From assembly GCA_050084985.1 (NCBI GenBank), contig JBITNC010000001.1, forward strand, positions 210,552,001-210,616,000: 64,000 nucleotides of DNA, in the 5' to 3' direction. The first letter of the stretch is position 1, and every line of letters begins with the position of its first letter. Below are positions 47,230 to 57,450 of this stretch, in pieces. The position numbers and the translations under genes are program-made. The notes under the pieces are model-generated. The model had not been told where the DNA came from. It saw only the letters and a list, made by a program, of their open reading frames with translations, and ran no database searches. This stretch comes from Nageia nagi. Taxonomy: Eukaryota; Pinophyta.

Positions 47230-49680
47230 TTGAAAGGATGGAATTATTTATTTAAATTTTTTATCATAATACTAAAGGTTACTTTATTATCCTATTAATG
47301 GAACAACCTTAGTTGTGCCTTATGAATGGCATAGTAATTGTATTTTTTTTATAAATATGTGTATTAGGGTACTTGGAATAAAAGTACTAGTTAAATGAAA
47401 TTTATGGGATGAGTTGGGAATCCACATAAATTTAACATATTGTTTTAGTATTATTTGTACTCAAATACAAATAAGGTGTTAATGTCTCTAGATATCATAG
47501 CATGAGTTGAGGGAAGATCTTCATGGTGGTGCACTAGCTACCTTAAAGACTCTATAAGTATACTATTGATCTTGTATTGTACTCATTAGATTTACTTGGA
47601 TCATGGATGTTATAGTGGGTATTATCTTATCCACCCTTGCAAGTGCAATTAATATGTAGTCACCTAATCCTAAATAGCTCAAATATGAAGGCCATTGTTT
47701 TCCTCCAAAAAAAATTCATTTAATTGGTAAATTAGTCTTGATTATATTACTTAAATAAATGGCTATTACATCTAACTTGTAAATAAGGGAATAAAGGTAT
47801 TGGAGACTTCATAATAAAACTTCTTGATAGATCTAAAATTATGATTATTTCTTTTGAAATAAATTATTTTATGATGTTTTGGTTGATCATTGGACTTTTT
47901 GTTTATCATGTGTATATGTTTAAAATTACTATTTTGAGATAATTTGTAAACGATGCATGTGAAAGCATTGGGATGGTATGATTAGATTAATTGGTGAAAT
48001 TTTACTCTATGATCAAGGAATGGAGGTAGTTTGAGTGAGAGCATAAAACCTCTAGAGACCAAGAATATAGTTGATCCTTTTTATTTCTTATGTCCTTGTA
48101 TGAACTAGATTGAAAGAGAATGATTGTATAAATGAAATACAATGCACCTAGGGTAAGATGCATTACATCATGGAAAAAGCTATCTTGATCCTCAAATACT
48201 CTAAAAACCTCCCCTAATGCTTTCACACAACAAGTATTGGATTCTTGGGATGAATATGCAAGATGAAGATGTCAAGAAGATACACCAAGTGGATGAATAT
48301 GAATCCAAGACCTTATAATTCTACAAAGCTATGATGTAAAATCCTTATGTTAATTATATGGGACCTAACATGTAATTAAATACTTTATACACTATGATGT
48401 ACAAGCTACCATTTAGGGCTACCCTATTTTTGATATATTGGTATCATCATAGGGTCAATTGTAAAATAAATGTTATGTACTAATTTATGTACCAAGGTGC
48501 ATAGCCTTTGTATACATGATACATTTGTAAGATATTTGTGATAATCCAAGGTCCAACAAAATTTGGATTCATCCAATATTTGAGTTTATAAATGGATCTA
48601 ATAAATTTATGAAGTTATAAATAATATCTTGAATAGTTAACTAAGTTAAGGATACAAGAACCCCTAATGTGTTCAAAATATTTAGAAATCCAAAGGAAAT
48701 ATTGCACTAGATTCTCTAACTTAAATATAATATGATTATTATGAATTTAGGAATCATATTATAACACATGGATAATTTATCATGGAAAGATAAATCTCTT
48801 GTAATATACAATAAAGATATGGGAATAGAAACAATAAGTACTTCATAATGATAATCAACATTAAGAAAATTATGGTATCTTATTTAAGAAAATGTATATC
48901 CTTAAATGAGTACATGAACTTCTTCAAGAGATAAAATGGATCAATAATGAAGAAATGATTACGTTATAATATACTAAGCTTAATATTAAATAAAATGTCA
49001 GGGTTTTAGGTGATATTACAAGCAAACCTATTTAAGAAGCTAAAACCCTAGAAGAAAAATAGAAAGAGCAAAGAATAACTCAACCAATATTAGAAGTTGA
49101 TCAAAAGATATGATGAATATATAAAAAAAATAAAACTAAGATTTATTGATTGATAAATGATTAAGATACTTACATAAAAATAAAACTTAGTCAAACCCTT
49201 ATTTTCATAAGATAATCCAAAATATATTCTTTGAGTATGTTACACTCTACATCACACTCCCTTATTTGAAGTAGCCACCTTTAGATGCATCTCAGGGATT
49301 GTTATTATTCTCTAGTATGTGGTGTAGTTTTAAAGTAATATTCCTTGCATCACATCATGCATATGGAATATTTATACTAAGGTACTATTGAATATGATTT
49401 GATAGATTCATAAACAAGTTTGTTTGAAACTTATTATGCATGTTTGATGAATTTATTTCTTTATTTATAAAACATGTTTAATAATGTGAAAGGTGATTTT
49501 TTTGTAATGAATTATATAAGAGGATCATCTTAATGCTTGATTCAACCATGAAACCTAGAAAACATAATAATTCATCCAAGATTAATTATTTTAAGGGATG
49601 TTAGAGTGGAGATGGTTTTTATTTATAATATTGCTTAAATTTTATTAAACTATACAAACCACTCAAAGGTATTATTCCAA
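47230..49680 (+). other. Middle of TE-H 5' LTR without a second copy, non-coding
   Basis: No protein motif or LTR terminus was found on either strand. It is either the R/U5 body of the long LTR or contains an unrecognised insertion. A frame on the minus strand at 48002-48226 has no family similarity. Confidence 0.35.
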
Positions 49681-50330
49681 TACCCATGGCTCCCCAAGAT
49701 ATGGGCATGTGGATGCTAGACTTCATAGTGAGACTAGTTGATAGATATGGGTAGGCTAGTGTCTCATATCCTTGATAGTCTTTTAGAAGATTATAGTAGT
49801 TGATAAAATTATAGTTACCAGGTGAAGGTAATTAGTAATCATACTACCTACAATTTATCAAATAGGAGTATGATAACTATTCAATGAGTGATGATGCTTA
49901 CCCATTTCATATGGAAGATTACCTAGGAAAATCTATCTACACCTAAAAATTGAAGGGTTTCCATCAAAAAGGATGCATATACTTATGGATGAGTGTTATA
50001 TAAAGTGATATGGGACCTAATTATGAAACCACTACACCATGACAAAAATATTTATTGCATATTTTGTGAACAAAAATGGTAGGGTCACCTATGTGACGTA
50101 TTTCAATGGGATGAGCATTGAGAAGTGAACACTAGAAGGATTCTAATTAAGGTTGGTTAATATGAATTTAACTAATTTTTTTATGTGAGTGTTGACTAGC
50201 TAGCAGCATTTATATGCTCATATGGATCACCTTGTCCATACCTATACCATTCAAGTGTTTAAATTTAATAATAAAAAATACATATAAAATTGTAGGGTTT
50301 TATGAAGTTAAGAATAGGTGAATAATTACA

Positions 50331-50343
50331 TTAGTATTAGAGC
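50331..50343 (+). other. TE-H primer binding site (Met tRNA type, mutated)
   Basis: TTAGTATTAGAGC is TTGGTATCAGAGC with one G to A and one C to T change. It is directly after the LTR end ATTACA. Confidence 0.75.
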
Positions 50344-50399
50344 ATTAAGTTAAAACTATTGAGCCTATGGTTCATGACTCTTTTCCTTTAATAATTTAA

Positions 50400-51790
50400 A
50401 AAGTCAAGATGAGTATACTTGAGCCTAATGATAACACCATTTTGTGGACTTAGATTCTGGAGATCTTAAGATGCATAATAAGAGCTTTAGGTAACTTGCA
50501 ACAAGGTGTAAGGAATGGTCTCCCTATGAATGCTAATGTAAGGGAAAATAAAAGGAATATTAGGTTTCAAAATACAAGGAAAAACATAACGAATAATGCT
50601 AATAGAAGAGCACCTAATAATAATGAAAATGAGATTTCTACAATTGTACCACTAGGAATAATGAAGGTGAAGAAGCCATAATAAGGGTACATGAGAAGGT
50701 GGTGGAACAATAAGAGATTATAAATAATCTACTAAATTAATGGTATTAACCTCCATGATAAGAATATATTCTAAAATATGCAAGGTCTAAAGGAAAAAAT
50801 GACCAAATTTAGAAAGGATCAAATAAGAGCTTGCTTTAGATATTAAGAAATCCTAAATTCTAAAGTTTAAGGGTAAGTAGGAGGGAAAACAAGCTAAAGT
50901 ATGGTTAGAATAAGTATATAAATACTTCTTTATTAAGAATTTATCTATAGAAACCAAAACTATGTGGGCTACCTACAACTTTTAGGACATTACACTAGAA
51001 TGTTGGATTGCTTACAATATTGAGCATGTGATCTAGTATCTGAAGTGGCTATATTTTGTTGTAGCATTATGTAAAAGATTCTTTCTCCAAATATATTATG
51101 ATAGAAAGTATGAATAATAATATACCTTGCAATAAGGATCCATGAATGTCCAAAGCTATAATCAAAAATTTATTAGGTTTCTCAAATATATTCCTAAAGA
51201 TAAGAATCATATGAAGGTTCATAGGTTTCTTATTGGACTAGACCCTAAGATCAATACTATGGTGAATGTATTAAGCTCCAAAATGCTTGAATAAGTGTAT
51301 AACCTTATGAAATGATAATAGTGAAATTTGGATATCAAGAAAACCTTCATAAACTACAACCTTATAAATGAAAAAGATAAGGAAATATACCAAAAGAGTA
51401 AAAGTGCAAAACATCAAGCACAATAACCAAGCAACAAGAAGATCAAGGATAATAATCATGGTTAAAAATATGGTAATCCATAAAAGTTTTAGAAAAGGCC
51501 ATTTTGAAATAAAAATAACAATAAGAATAATTTTTATAGGAAATATTAGCAATTCTATAAATAAAGCTATAACCATATGAATGGAAGACAAGGTTTTAGG
51601 AACCATAGCTAAAAATTTTCACACTAAAAGGCTAATTAGAATGTAATCAAGGATAATTTTTTGGAATAGAAAAAGGATCTTAGATATTGATTTTGGAACT
51701 ATAAAGGAGCTCACTATGAAAATCAATATCCTTTGAAGGAAAATCAGTCCAAAGAGCATCATATTTTTATAGCTACAAGATCAAGATAGA
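50400..51790 (+). pseudogene. TE-H gag with broken zinc knuckle
   Basis: The N-terminal part is at 50400-50690 (MQQGVRNGLPMNANVREN is readable at 50496). The capsid core at about 50930-51290 reads AYNIEHVI, then MNVQSYNQKFIRFLKYIP and HRFLIGLDPKINTMVNVL. This matches the chromovirus gag block (F...YF......K..EF..L.QG.MSV..Y...F..L.R). At 51690-51740 the CX2CX4HX4C zinc knuckle reads FWNYKGAHYENQYPLKE: His is kept and all three Cys are lost, two of them as Tyr (TGY to TAY). Stops occur throughout. Confidence 0.8.
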
Positions 51791-52200
51791 CCAATTGATA
51801 AGCCACTCCTCTTCAAATTACTGGTAAAGTTTCTAATAAATCTTTTAGTATTTTGATATATTATGATGCTATAGATATTTTTATTTCAAATTCCTTAGTT
51901 AAATACATGTCTAAGATATGAAATGTTTTGACAAATGGATGGCAAGTTGAGTTTCAATTTGGAAAGAAGTACCCTACTAAAAAATATTTTAGGTATGCTT
52001 AAATAGAATTACCCAAGGGACATACTATTTGGTACTTGTATGTGGTTCCCTTAGCCTCTTATGATATAATTTTAGGCATGGATTGATTAATGGCTCACAA
52101 AGCTCTAATTTAATTTCAAAAAAGATGGGTAGAATATAGTGATGCATTTCAAACTTGATATAGAATCTATAGTGATCAAGGACCTTTTTGATCCTTACTT
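51791..52200 (+). pseudogene. TE-H aspartic protease
   Basis: The plus strand reads ILIYYDAIDIFISNSLVKYM at about 51849-51908, where the family has LFDSGATHSFIS. So the Asp remains but Ser-Gly is lost (D-A-I). Later it reads YDIILGMD then a stop at 52084-52086 in place of the invariant Trp of GMDWL (TGG to TGA). The protease would process Gag-Pol. Confidence 0.82.
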
Positions 52201-52239
52201 GATCATAATCATGTAAGTTAAAACAAGTATAAGAAAAAG

Positions 52240-53200
52240 GGAGATTATATATGCAATCAATGTTAATGAGGTTGAATAAAATAATAAGAAGTTAGAGATA
52301 CTAAACAAGTACCCTTTGTTACAAGAATATAGAGATATATTCCCTGATGACCTACCAAGATTTCCCTCAAAATAAGAATTTGATTTCTTAGTAGACCTAG
52401 CAACTAAAATAGAGCCTATTTCTAGAACTCCATATAGAATAAATATTATTGAGGTGCAAGAGTTGAAAGTACAATTACAAGATCTCTTAGAAAAAGGGTT
52501 GATAAAACATAGTGTATCATCTTATGGTACTCTAGTACTATTTTTAAAGAAGAAGGATGGTACTCTAAGGTTATGCATCAATTATAGGATGTTAAACAAA
52601 GTCACCATCAAAAATAGGTATCCACTACCTAGGATTGATGATTTATTTGATCAACTTAAGGATGTTGCTATCTTTTAAAAGATAGATTTAAGATTGAGAT
52701 ATTATAAATTGAGGATAAAGAGTTTAGATACCCATAAGATAACTTTCAAAACTAGGTATGGGCATTATGATTTTACAATACCCTTTAGATTAACTAATAC
52801 CCATGTAGCCTTCATGAATTTGATGAATAGTGTGTATCAATAGTACCTCAATAAGTTTTTATTGGTAATTCTTGATGACATACTCATATATTCAAGAAAT
52901 AATAAGGAACATAACCATCATATGAGATTAGCTCTAGAAGTATTAAGGAGAAATCACTTATATGGAAAATTTTCAAGATATGAATTTTATATTTTACAAA
53001 TATAGTATCTAAGCCATATCATCTTTACAAATGGAATTTTAGTTGATCTTAAGAAACTAGAAGCAATAATGAGTTGACCTTCACCAATAAATATGACTAA
53101 GGTAAGAAGTTTTATGGGGTTATATGGATATTATCAAAGGTTTATAAAGAATTTCTCAAAATTAGCCAATCCCATCACTAGTCTTCAAAAAATAATAAGG
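52240..53200 (+). pseudogene. TE-H reverse transcriptase
   Basis: Motifs in order are [18 protein letters not shown]; the frame 52454-52678 with [40 protein letters not shown] and [16 protein letters not shown]; a stop in F-KIDL; TFKTRYGHYDFTIPFRLTN; LLVILDDILIYS (catalytic pair DD intact); YLSHIIFTNGI; and S-PSPINMTKVRSFMGLYGY. The stop in the last motif (TGA at 53075-53077) replaces the conserved Trp of the EWP.P motif. Confidence 0.88.
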
Positions 53201-53640
53201 TGTTCAAGTGGACAAAAAATATGAGAAAGCTTTTATGATCCTAAATAAAAGGATTACCACAACACCTCTTCTCATGGTAGCATATGAATCCAAGAAATTG
53301 AGAACTCATGAGCTAAATTATGCAACTCATTATATTAATTTAGAATTTGTAGTCCATGCACATAAGATGTGGAGATACTATCTTTTGGAAAAGCCCTTCA
53401 AACTTGAGATAGATCATCAAAGTTTGAAGTATTTATTTATTTAGCTAGATCTAAATATCAAAAAAAGGTGATGGATGGAGTTATTAGATAAGTATTAATT
53501 TGGAATTGAATACATTAAATGGAAATATAATAATATGGTAGATGCCATAAGTCATAAATGACATGTTAATGCCATGATAAGAAGTCAATTTGATTTGTTT
53601 GATCAAGTAAAAATTTTACAACAAGAAGATCCATATTGTA
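53201..53640 (+). pseudogene. TE-H RNase H
   Basis: The frame 53208-53444 includes FMILNKRITTTPLLMVAYES and HELNYATHYINLEFVVHAHK, then MWRYYLLEKPFKLEIDHQSL and KYLFI. This is the chromovirus RNase H region, with a shortened middle (the usual ASR.L...E.NY.THD.EL.A segment is partly deleted between ESKKL and RTHELNY). WMELLDKY-FGIEYIKWKYN follows. Confidence 0.82.
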
Positions 53641-54820
53641 AATCTATTTGAGAATTGATAAGGAAAGGTACCCCAGCATCCCAAGATTTTGTTGAAAAAT
53701 ATGGATCCCTTTACTTTAAGAACATATTGATCATCCTAGAGAAGGATAATTTAAGGAATTTGATCATGCAAGAAGCCCATCTTCCCCCTTATGTATCACA
53801 CCCTAAAGGTATGAAAAATGAGAGAGGATTTAAAAAAAAATATTAGGATGGTATGAAAAGAGACATTTTAGAATTTATGGCTAGATGTATTGAATTTCAA
53901 AAAGGTAAAAGTAGAGAATCAACATCTAGGTGGATATTTGTATCTGCATGATGTTCCCACATAGAAATGGTAAGTAATTTTGATAGATTTATTTTTCATT
54001 TGCCACAAATCAAGTTCTATCATGATTCAATTTTGGTAGTGGTTAATAGATTGACCAAGGTAGCATATTTTATACTTGGAAATACCACTAATGAAACCCC
54101 CATTATAGAAAATAAGTTTTCCCATGAAATATTCATATTACAAGGATTTTCAAAGGTGATTATCTCAAATAGGGATTCAAAATTCACCTTCATTTTTTAC
54201 AAATCATTACACAAGGTATTGGGAATAAAATTGAACATGATTTCATCATATAATCAATAAATAAATGGAAATATTGAATGTTTGAATAGACTTCTTAAGG
54301 ATATGCTCATAATGTACTACATGGAATAAAAGACTAATTGGAAGGACTACCTCTATTTAGTTGAGTTTTCCTATAATAATTAATACTATTCATGTTTGGG
54401 AATGGCCCCATTTGAAGCTCTTTATGGAAGGAAATGTAGAACTTCTTTATCTTAGAATAATTTGGAGGAATAGGTAATGATCCAACCTAAAATATTAAAG
54501 CAAATGGAGGAGCAACTTAAGTTAATACAAAAAAATATCAAGGAAGCTATCGATTGATAAAAGAGTTATACTAACCTTAAGAGAACTCCTCAAGAATTTT
54601 TTATGGGTGATAAAGTATTATTATAAGTTTGACCTATGAAAAGTGCCTAAATTATACCAAATTAGATCCTTGATTTATTAGTTCTTTGGAAATAGTCAAG
54701 AATAAGAACCCAATTTTTTACAAACTTGGCTTGCCACCAAGTTTTTCAAAAATGCATGATATCTTTCATGTCTCATTGTTGAGAAAGTATGTTACTGACC
54801 TTGCTTATGTGTTGGATTTT
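53641..54820 (+). pseudogene. TE-H integrase
   Basis: The zinc finger at about 53770-53910 keeps both His (EAHLPPYVSHP) and one Cys (ARCIEF, second Cys lost). The frame 53967-54260 holds the core: FYHDSILVVVNRLTKVAYFI, where the first catalytic Asp of VVVDRLTK is Asn, and VIISNRDSKFT, where the SDRD Asp is Asn. The Glu region follows as NIECLNRLLKDML at about 54270-54305. MAPFEALYGRKCRTSL lies near 54402-54452. The C-terminal domain (MHDIFHVSLLRKYV) lies at about 54751-54795. Confidence 0.88.
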
Positions 54821-55020
54821 TCTAACTTGTAGGTGTCAAACTCTCAAAATATTAAATTTTTCCCTATTAAAATCCTAGCTTTTAGGATTAGAAGATTAAG
54901 AAGTTAGGGGATTAATGAATGTTTTGTTCATTGGGATAAGTACACTGAATCTTCTTCCACTTGGGAACATGAATCTATCATGAATATATAATTTTCTTAT
55001 TTATTTGAATGATTATCTAA
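54821..55020 (+). pseudogene. TE-H integrase chromodomain
   Basis: The region after the GPY/HVS block reads PIKILAFRIRRLRS-GINECF, then VHWDKYTESSSTWEHESIM. This is the chromodomain pattern (VK..W......EATWE.E..M) that defines chromoviruses. The aromatic cage residues W (HWDKY) and W (TWE) are present. A stop ends the reading at about 55009. In the family this domain directs integration to particular chromatin. Confidence 0.8.
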
Positions 55021-55077
55021 AACTTTATTAAAACTCTATTATTTTTATTTAAGAACATAAGGTAATGTGTTCCTCTT

Positions 55078-55090
55078 AAGGAGGGTAGTA
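55078..55090 (+). other. TE-H polypurine tract
   Basis: AAGGAGGGTAGTA directly precedes the TGTAATGACC start of the 3' LTR. Confidence 0.8.
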
Positions 55091-56857
55091 TGTAATGACC
55101 TACCTAATTGCACTTATTATGACCTAAATGCCTTTAAAATTTGAATGTGTTTGATACTATTTATGTTATGAGATGATTAAATATGAATAGTTATATGCAA
55201 TATTAATATTAGTTTGATACTAGTTATAATATTTTTGTGACATAGGTTACAGGTTGACTTAATGTAGGAAGGTTGGAGACCCCAAGGAACCAAACATCAG
55301 TTGGTTATGGGAACAAATTGGTAAAAGTGAGGAAATGATTGGCATTGATTTGCTAATAGCCCATAGGGACCTTCATAGATCATATAGCTACATATCATAA
55401 TTATTATGCATGGTATTTGATCCTTGTGATGTGTATAATGTTTTTGTATGCACTAATAAAATTTACCATGAAATATGAATGGTCTTTGTAGGTAAACATG
55501 TATATTAAAAATTTGATGTGCATACCTAAATTACTTTGGGAAATTAATTAACTATTTTTTAATGTTGGTAGAATATTATAAATATTTAAATTTGAATTTT
55601 CACCAAAGAATTTTAGTTTTTATAAATAATAAAATTCTAAGGGTTAGGTGAAAATAAAATTTAGGGATAAATACTATTTTGGTATTTTGTGGCACTTGAA
55701 AGGCTATTTTGATATTTTACAAAAATAATGGAGGAATCATCTCTATACATTTTGGTATTTTATGTTAGGTGTATAAAATTATTGATGAACCTTTTCCATA
55801 CATTTTGGTACCTAATGTGAGGTGTGCAAATTATTTTGTAGGACATAGGACTTGCAAATAAATTTATCAAAATCCTACCATAAAATATTGAAACACCTAC
55901 CCCTCACAAATAAAAAAAGTGAGGTGGATAAATAATTATATTTTTGTATGAACTATACTAATTTTTGGTTATAAATACTTAGGATAACCTTTAAAAAAAA
56001 ATTAATCATACACTTCTCCATCTCATCCCAAATTTTGGTCTACAATACCATGAAGGAAGAAATATCTTCTCATTTGTCTAGGTGCTTTTCTAACATTTTA
56101 GCCACTCATGCTAAAATGTTTAACCAAAGCTTTGAGTTTTATTTGATAATTTTTAAGTGCATTTGAAGGATGTATTTCTTATTAAGAGTTTATGAAAATA
56201 ATAATAGGGTCCTTTATTATTAATGGCTTTTAATTGTACCATGTGAGAGCTAATAGTTGTACTTATTTGATACCTTTGCATGTGAATATTTTGTATACTT
56301 TGTCCATACATATATGTAGGAATATAAAAAAAATATTGGATAAATTAATTTATAAAAAAAATCATGGTATTGTGAGTTCACATGTGTAAAGTCAAAAAAA
56401 ATTTATATTGGCCCAAGAGATAGTACTCCACCTTGTATTTATTTGAAGTGAATTTTGTTTGATATTTTTGAAGTTAAATGGAATTGTTTATTAAAAAAAT
56501 TATTATTGCATATGGTATAGTTTGTTTGTATCTAGAAAAGGAAGAAACTATTTGGTGGATGTACTTATTTTTTCTTATATGAAGGTATCTATATTGAACA
56601 ATTTATTTACTCAATGTTTGATTTAATAGTCATGGGTGTAAAGTAAAAACTAATTTTATATTGGCCAATAGATAGTACTCCACCTTTTATTTATTTGAGG
56701 TGAATTTTTTATGGTATAGTTTATTTTTATCTAGAAAAGCATAAAACTATTTATTTAAAAAATATTTGGTGGGTATACTTATAATAAGTAAAATAAAGGA
56801 ATAAAATATAATGCATCCACTTATTTTTTTCAATAAATCCCTAAATTTTAGACCTAA
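55091..56857 (+). repeat. TE-H 3' LTR, truncated
   Basis: It starts TGTAATGACCTACC and aligns with 44659-47225 once TE-I is left out. It includes the TATA box (55969-55978) and the internal duplication. Homology stops near 56857, within the LTR, where inverted LTR sequence begins. Confidence 0.85.
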
Positions 56858-57450
56858 TTTTTTTATTTAGTTTAGCACTTGATATTCTAGGAATGAACCA
56901 GGTGATCCCATATGAGTTTAATAATGCTACTAGCTAGTTCAGCACTCACATGGAAATATTGGTCAAAAACCTATGGTAACCAATAATGAAAAATTTTTTT
57001 GGTGTTCACTCCTCAACACTCACCTTATTGAGAAAACATCGCAAAGTAACCTCACCATTCCTATTCCATGTCCTATGTGTAATAGGCTTTCTAGTCATAG
57101 TGTTGTGGTTTTCTACTTAGGGACCATACCACCTAAGAGATCACACTTATATGAAGTTAACATAATCAACTAATTATAACTCTTTGTATCATAGAAGTAG
57201 ATAGCTTTTCCTAGGTAAACTTTCATATGAGTGGGTAGCATCACATATGGAACAATCATCATACCCCTAACTGCTAACTACAAGTGGTATGATTACTAAT
57301 TATTGTCATTTGGTAATAGTAGTTTTTTATTACTATCCCTACCTAACTCATATATTAGAGGATATGAGTTAGTATCCTACCCATAACTATCAGCTATGCC
57401 CACCATGTGGTTTAGCATCCCTATGACCATAACTTGGGGAGCTATGGATA
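56858..57450 (-). repeat. Inverted fragment of the TE-H LTR 3' end
   Basis: On the minus strand this aligns with 49684-50262: 'gctccccaag(t/a)tatgg', 'tatgggtagg(a/c)ta(g)t', 'cttaccta ggaaaa-ctatctac' and 'atgtgagtg(c/t)tgaactagctag' occur in the same order. It lacks the last 70 bp of the LTR. The segment therefore lies in head-to-head orientation against the truncated 3' LTR. Confidence 0.8.

Larger units (their letters stand above)
44659..50330 (+). repeat. TE-H 5' LTR (5.7 kb including TE-I insertion)
   Basis: The termini TGTAAT and ATTACA are inverted copies, and the right end abuts the PBS. The first 2.5 kb (minus TE-I) aligns with the 3' LTR at 55091-56857, and 49684-50262 is matched in inverted orientation at 57450-56858. 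The part 47230-49680 has no second copy in the window, so it could include another insertion. A TATA box lies at 45541-45550. Confidence 0.7.
44659..56857 (+). mobile_element. TE-H: chromovirus (Tekay/Del-like) with long LTRs, 3' end rearranged
   Basis: TE-H starts TGTAATGACC at 44659. It has a Met-type PBS at 50331, gag-pol with a C-terminal chromodomain (50400-55020), a polypurine tract at 55078-55090 and a 3' LTR from 55091. The first LTR is very long (44659-50330 including a 765-bp insertion), as in the Tekay/Del lineage. The 3' LTR matches the 5' LTR for about 1.77 kb, then joins an inverted LTR fragment at 56858. No right-hand target duplication can be assigned; the left flank is CAAAA. 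Confidence 0.82.

Noticed and set aside
48440-48460. TTGGTATCATCAT as a second PBS inside the TE-H 5' LTR
   Set aside because: Only the first eight bases fit the Met-type PBS, no LTR terminus precedes it, and no gag follows.
51271-51606. Minus-strand frame of 111 codons, hydrophobic
   Set aside because: Antisense to the Lys-rich TE-H gag; hydrophobicity is what an antisense reading of AAA/AAT-rich codons gives.
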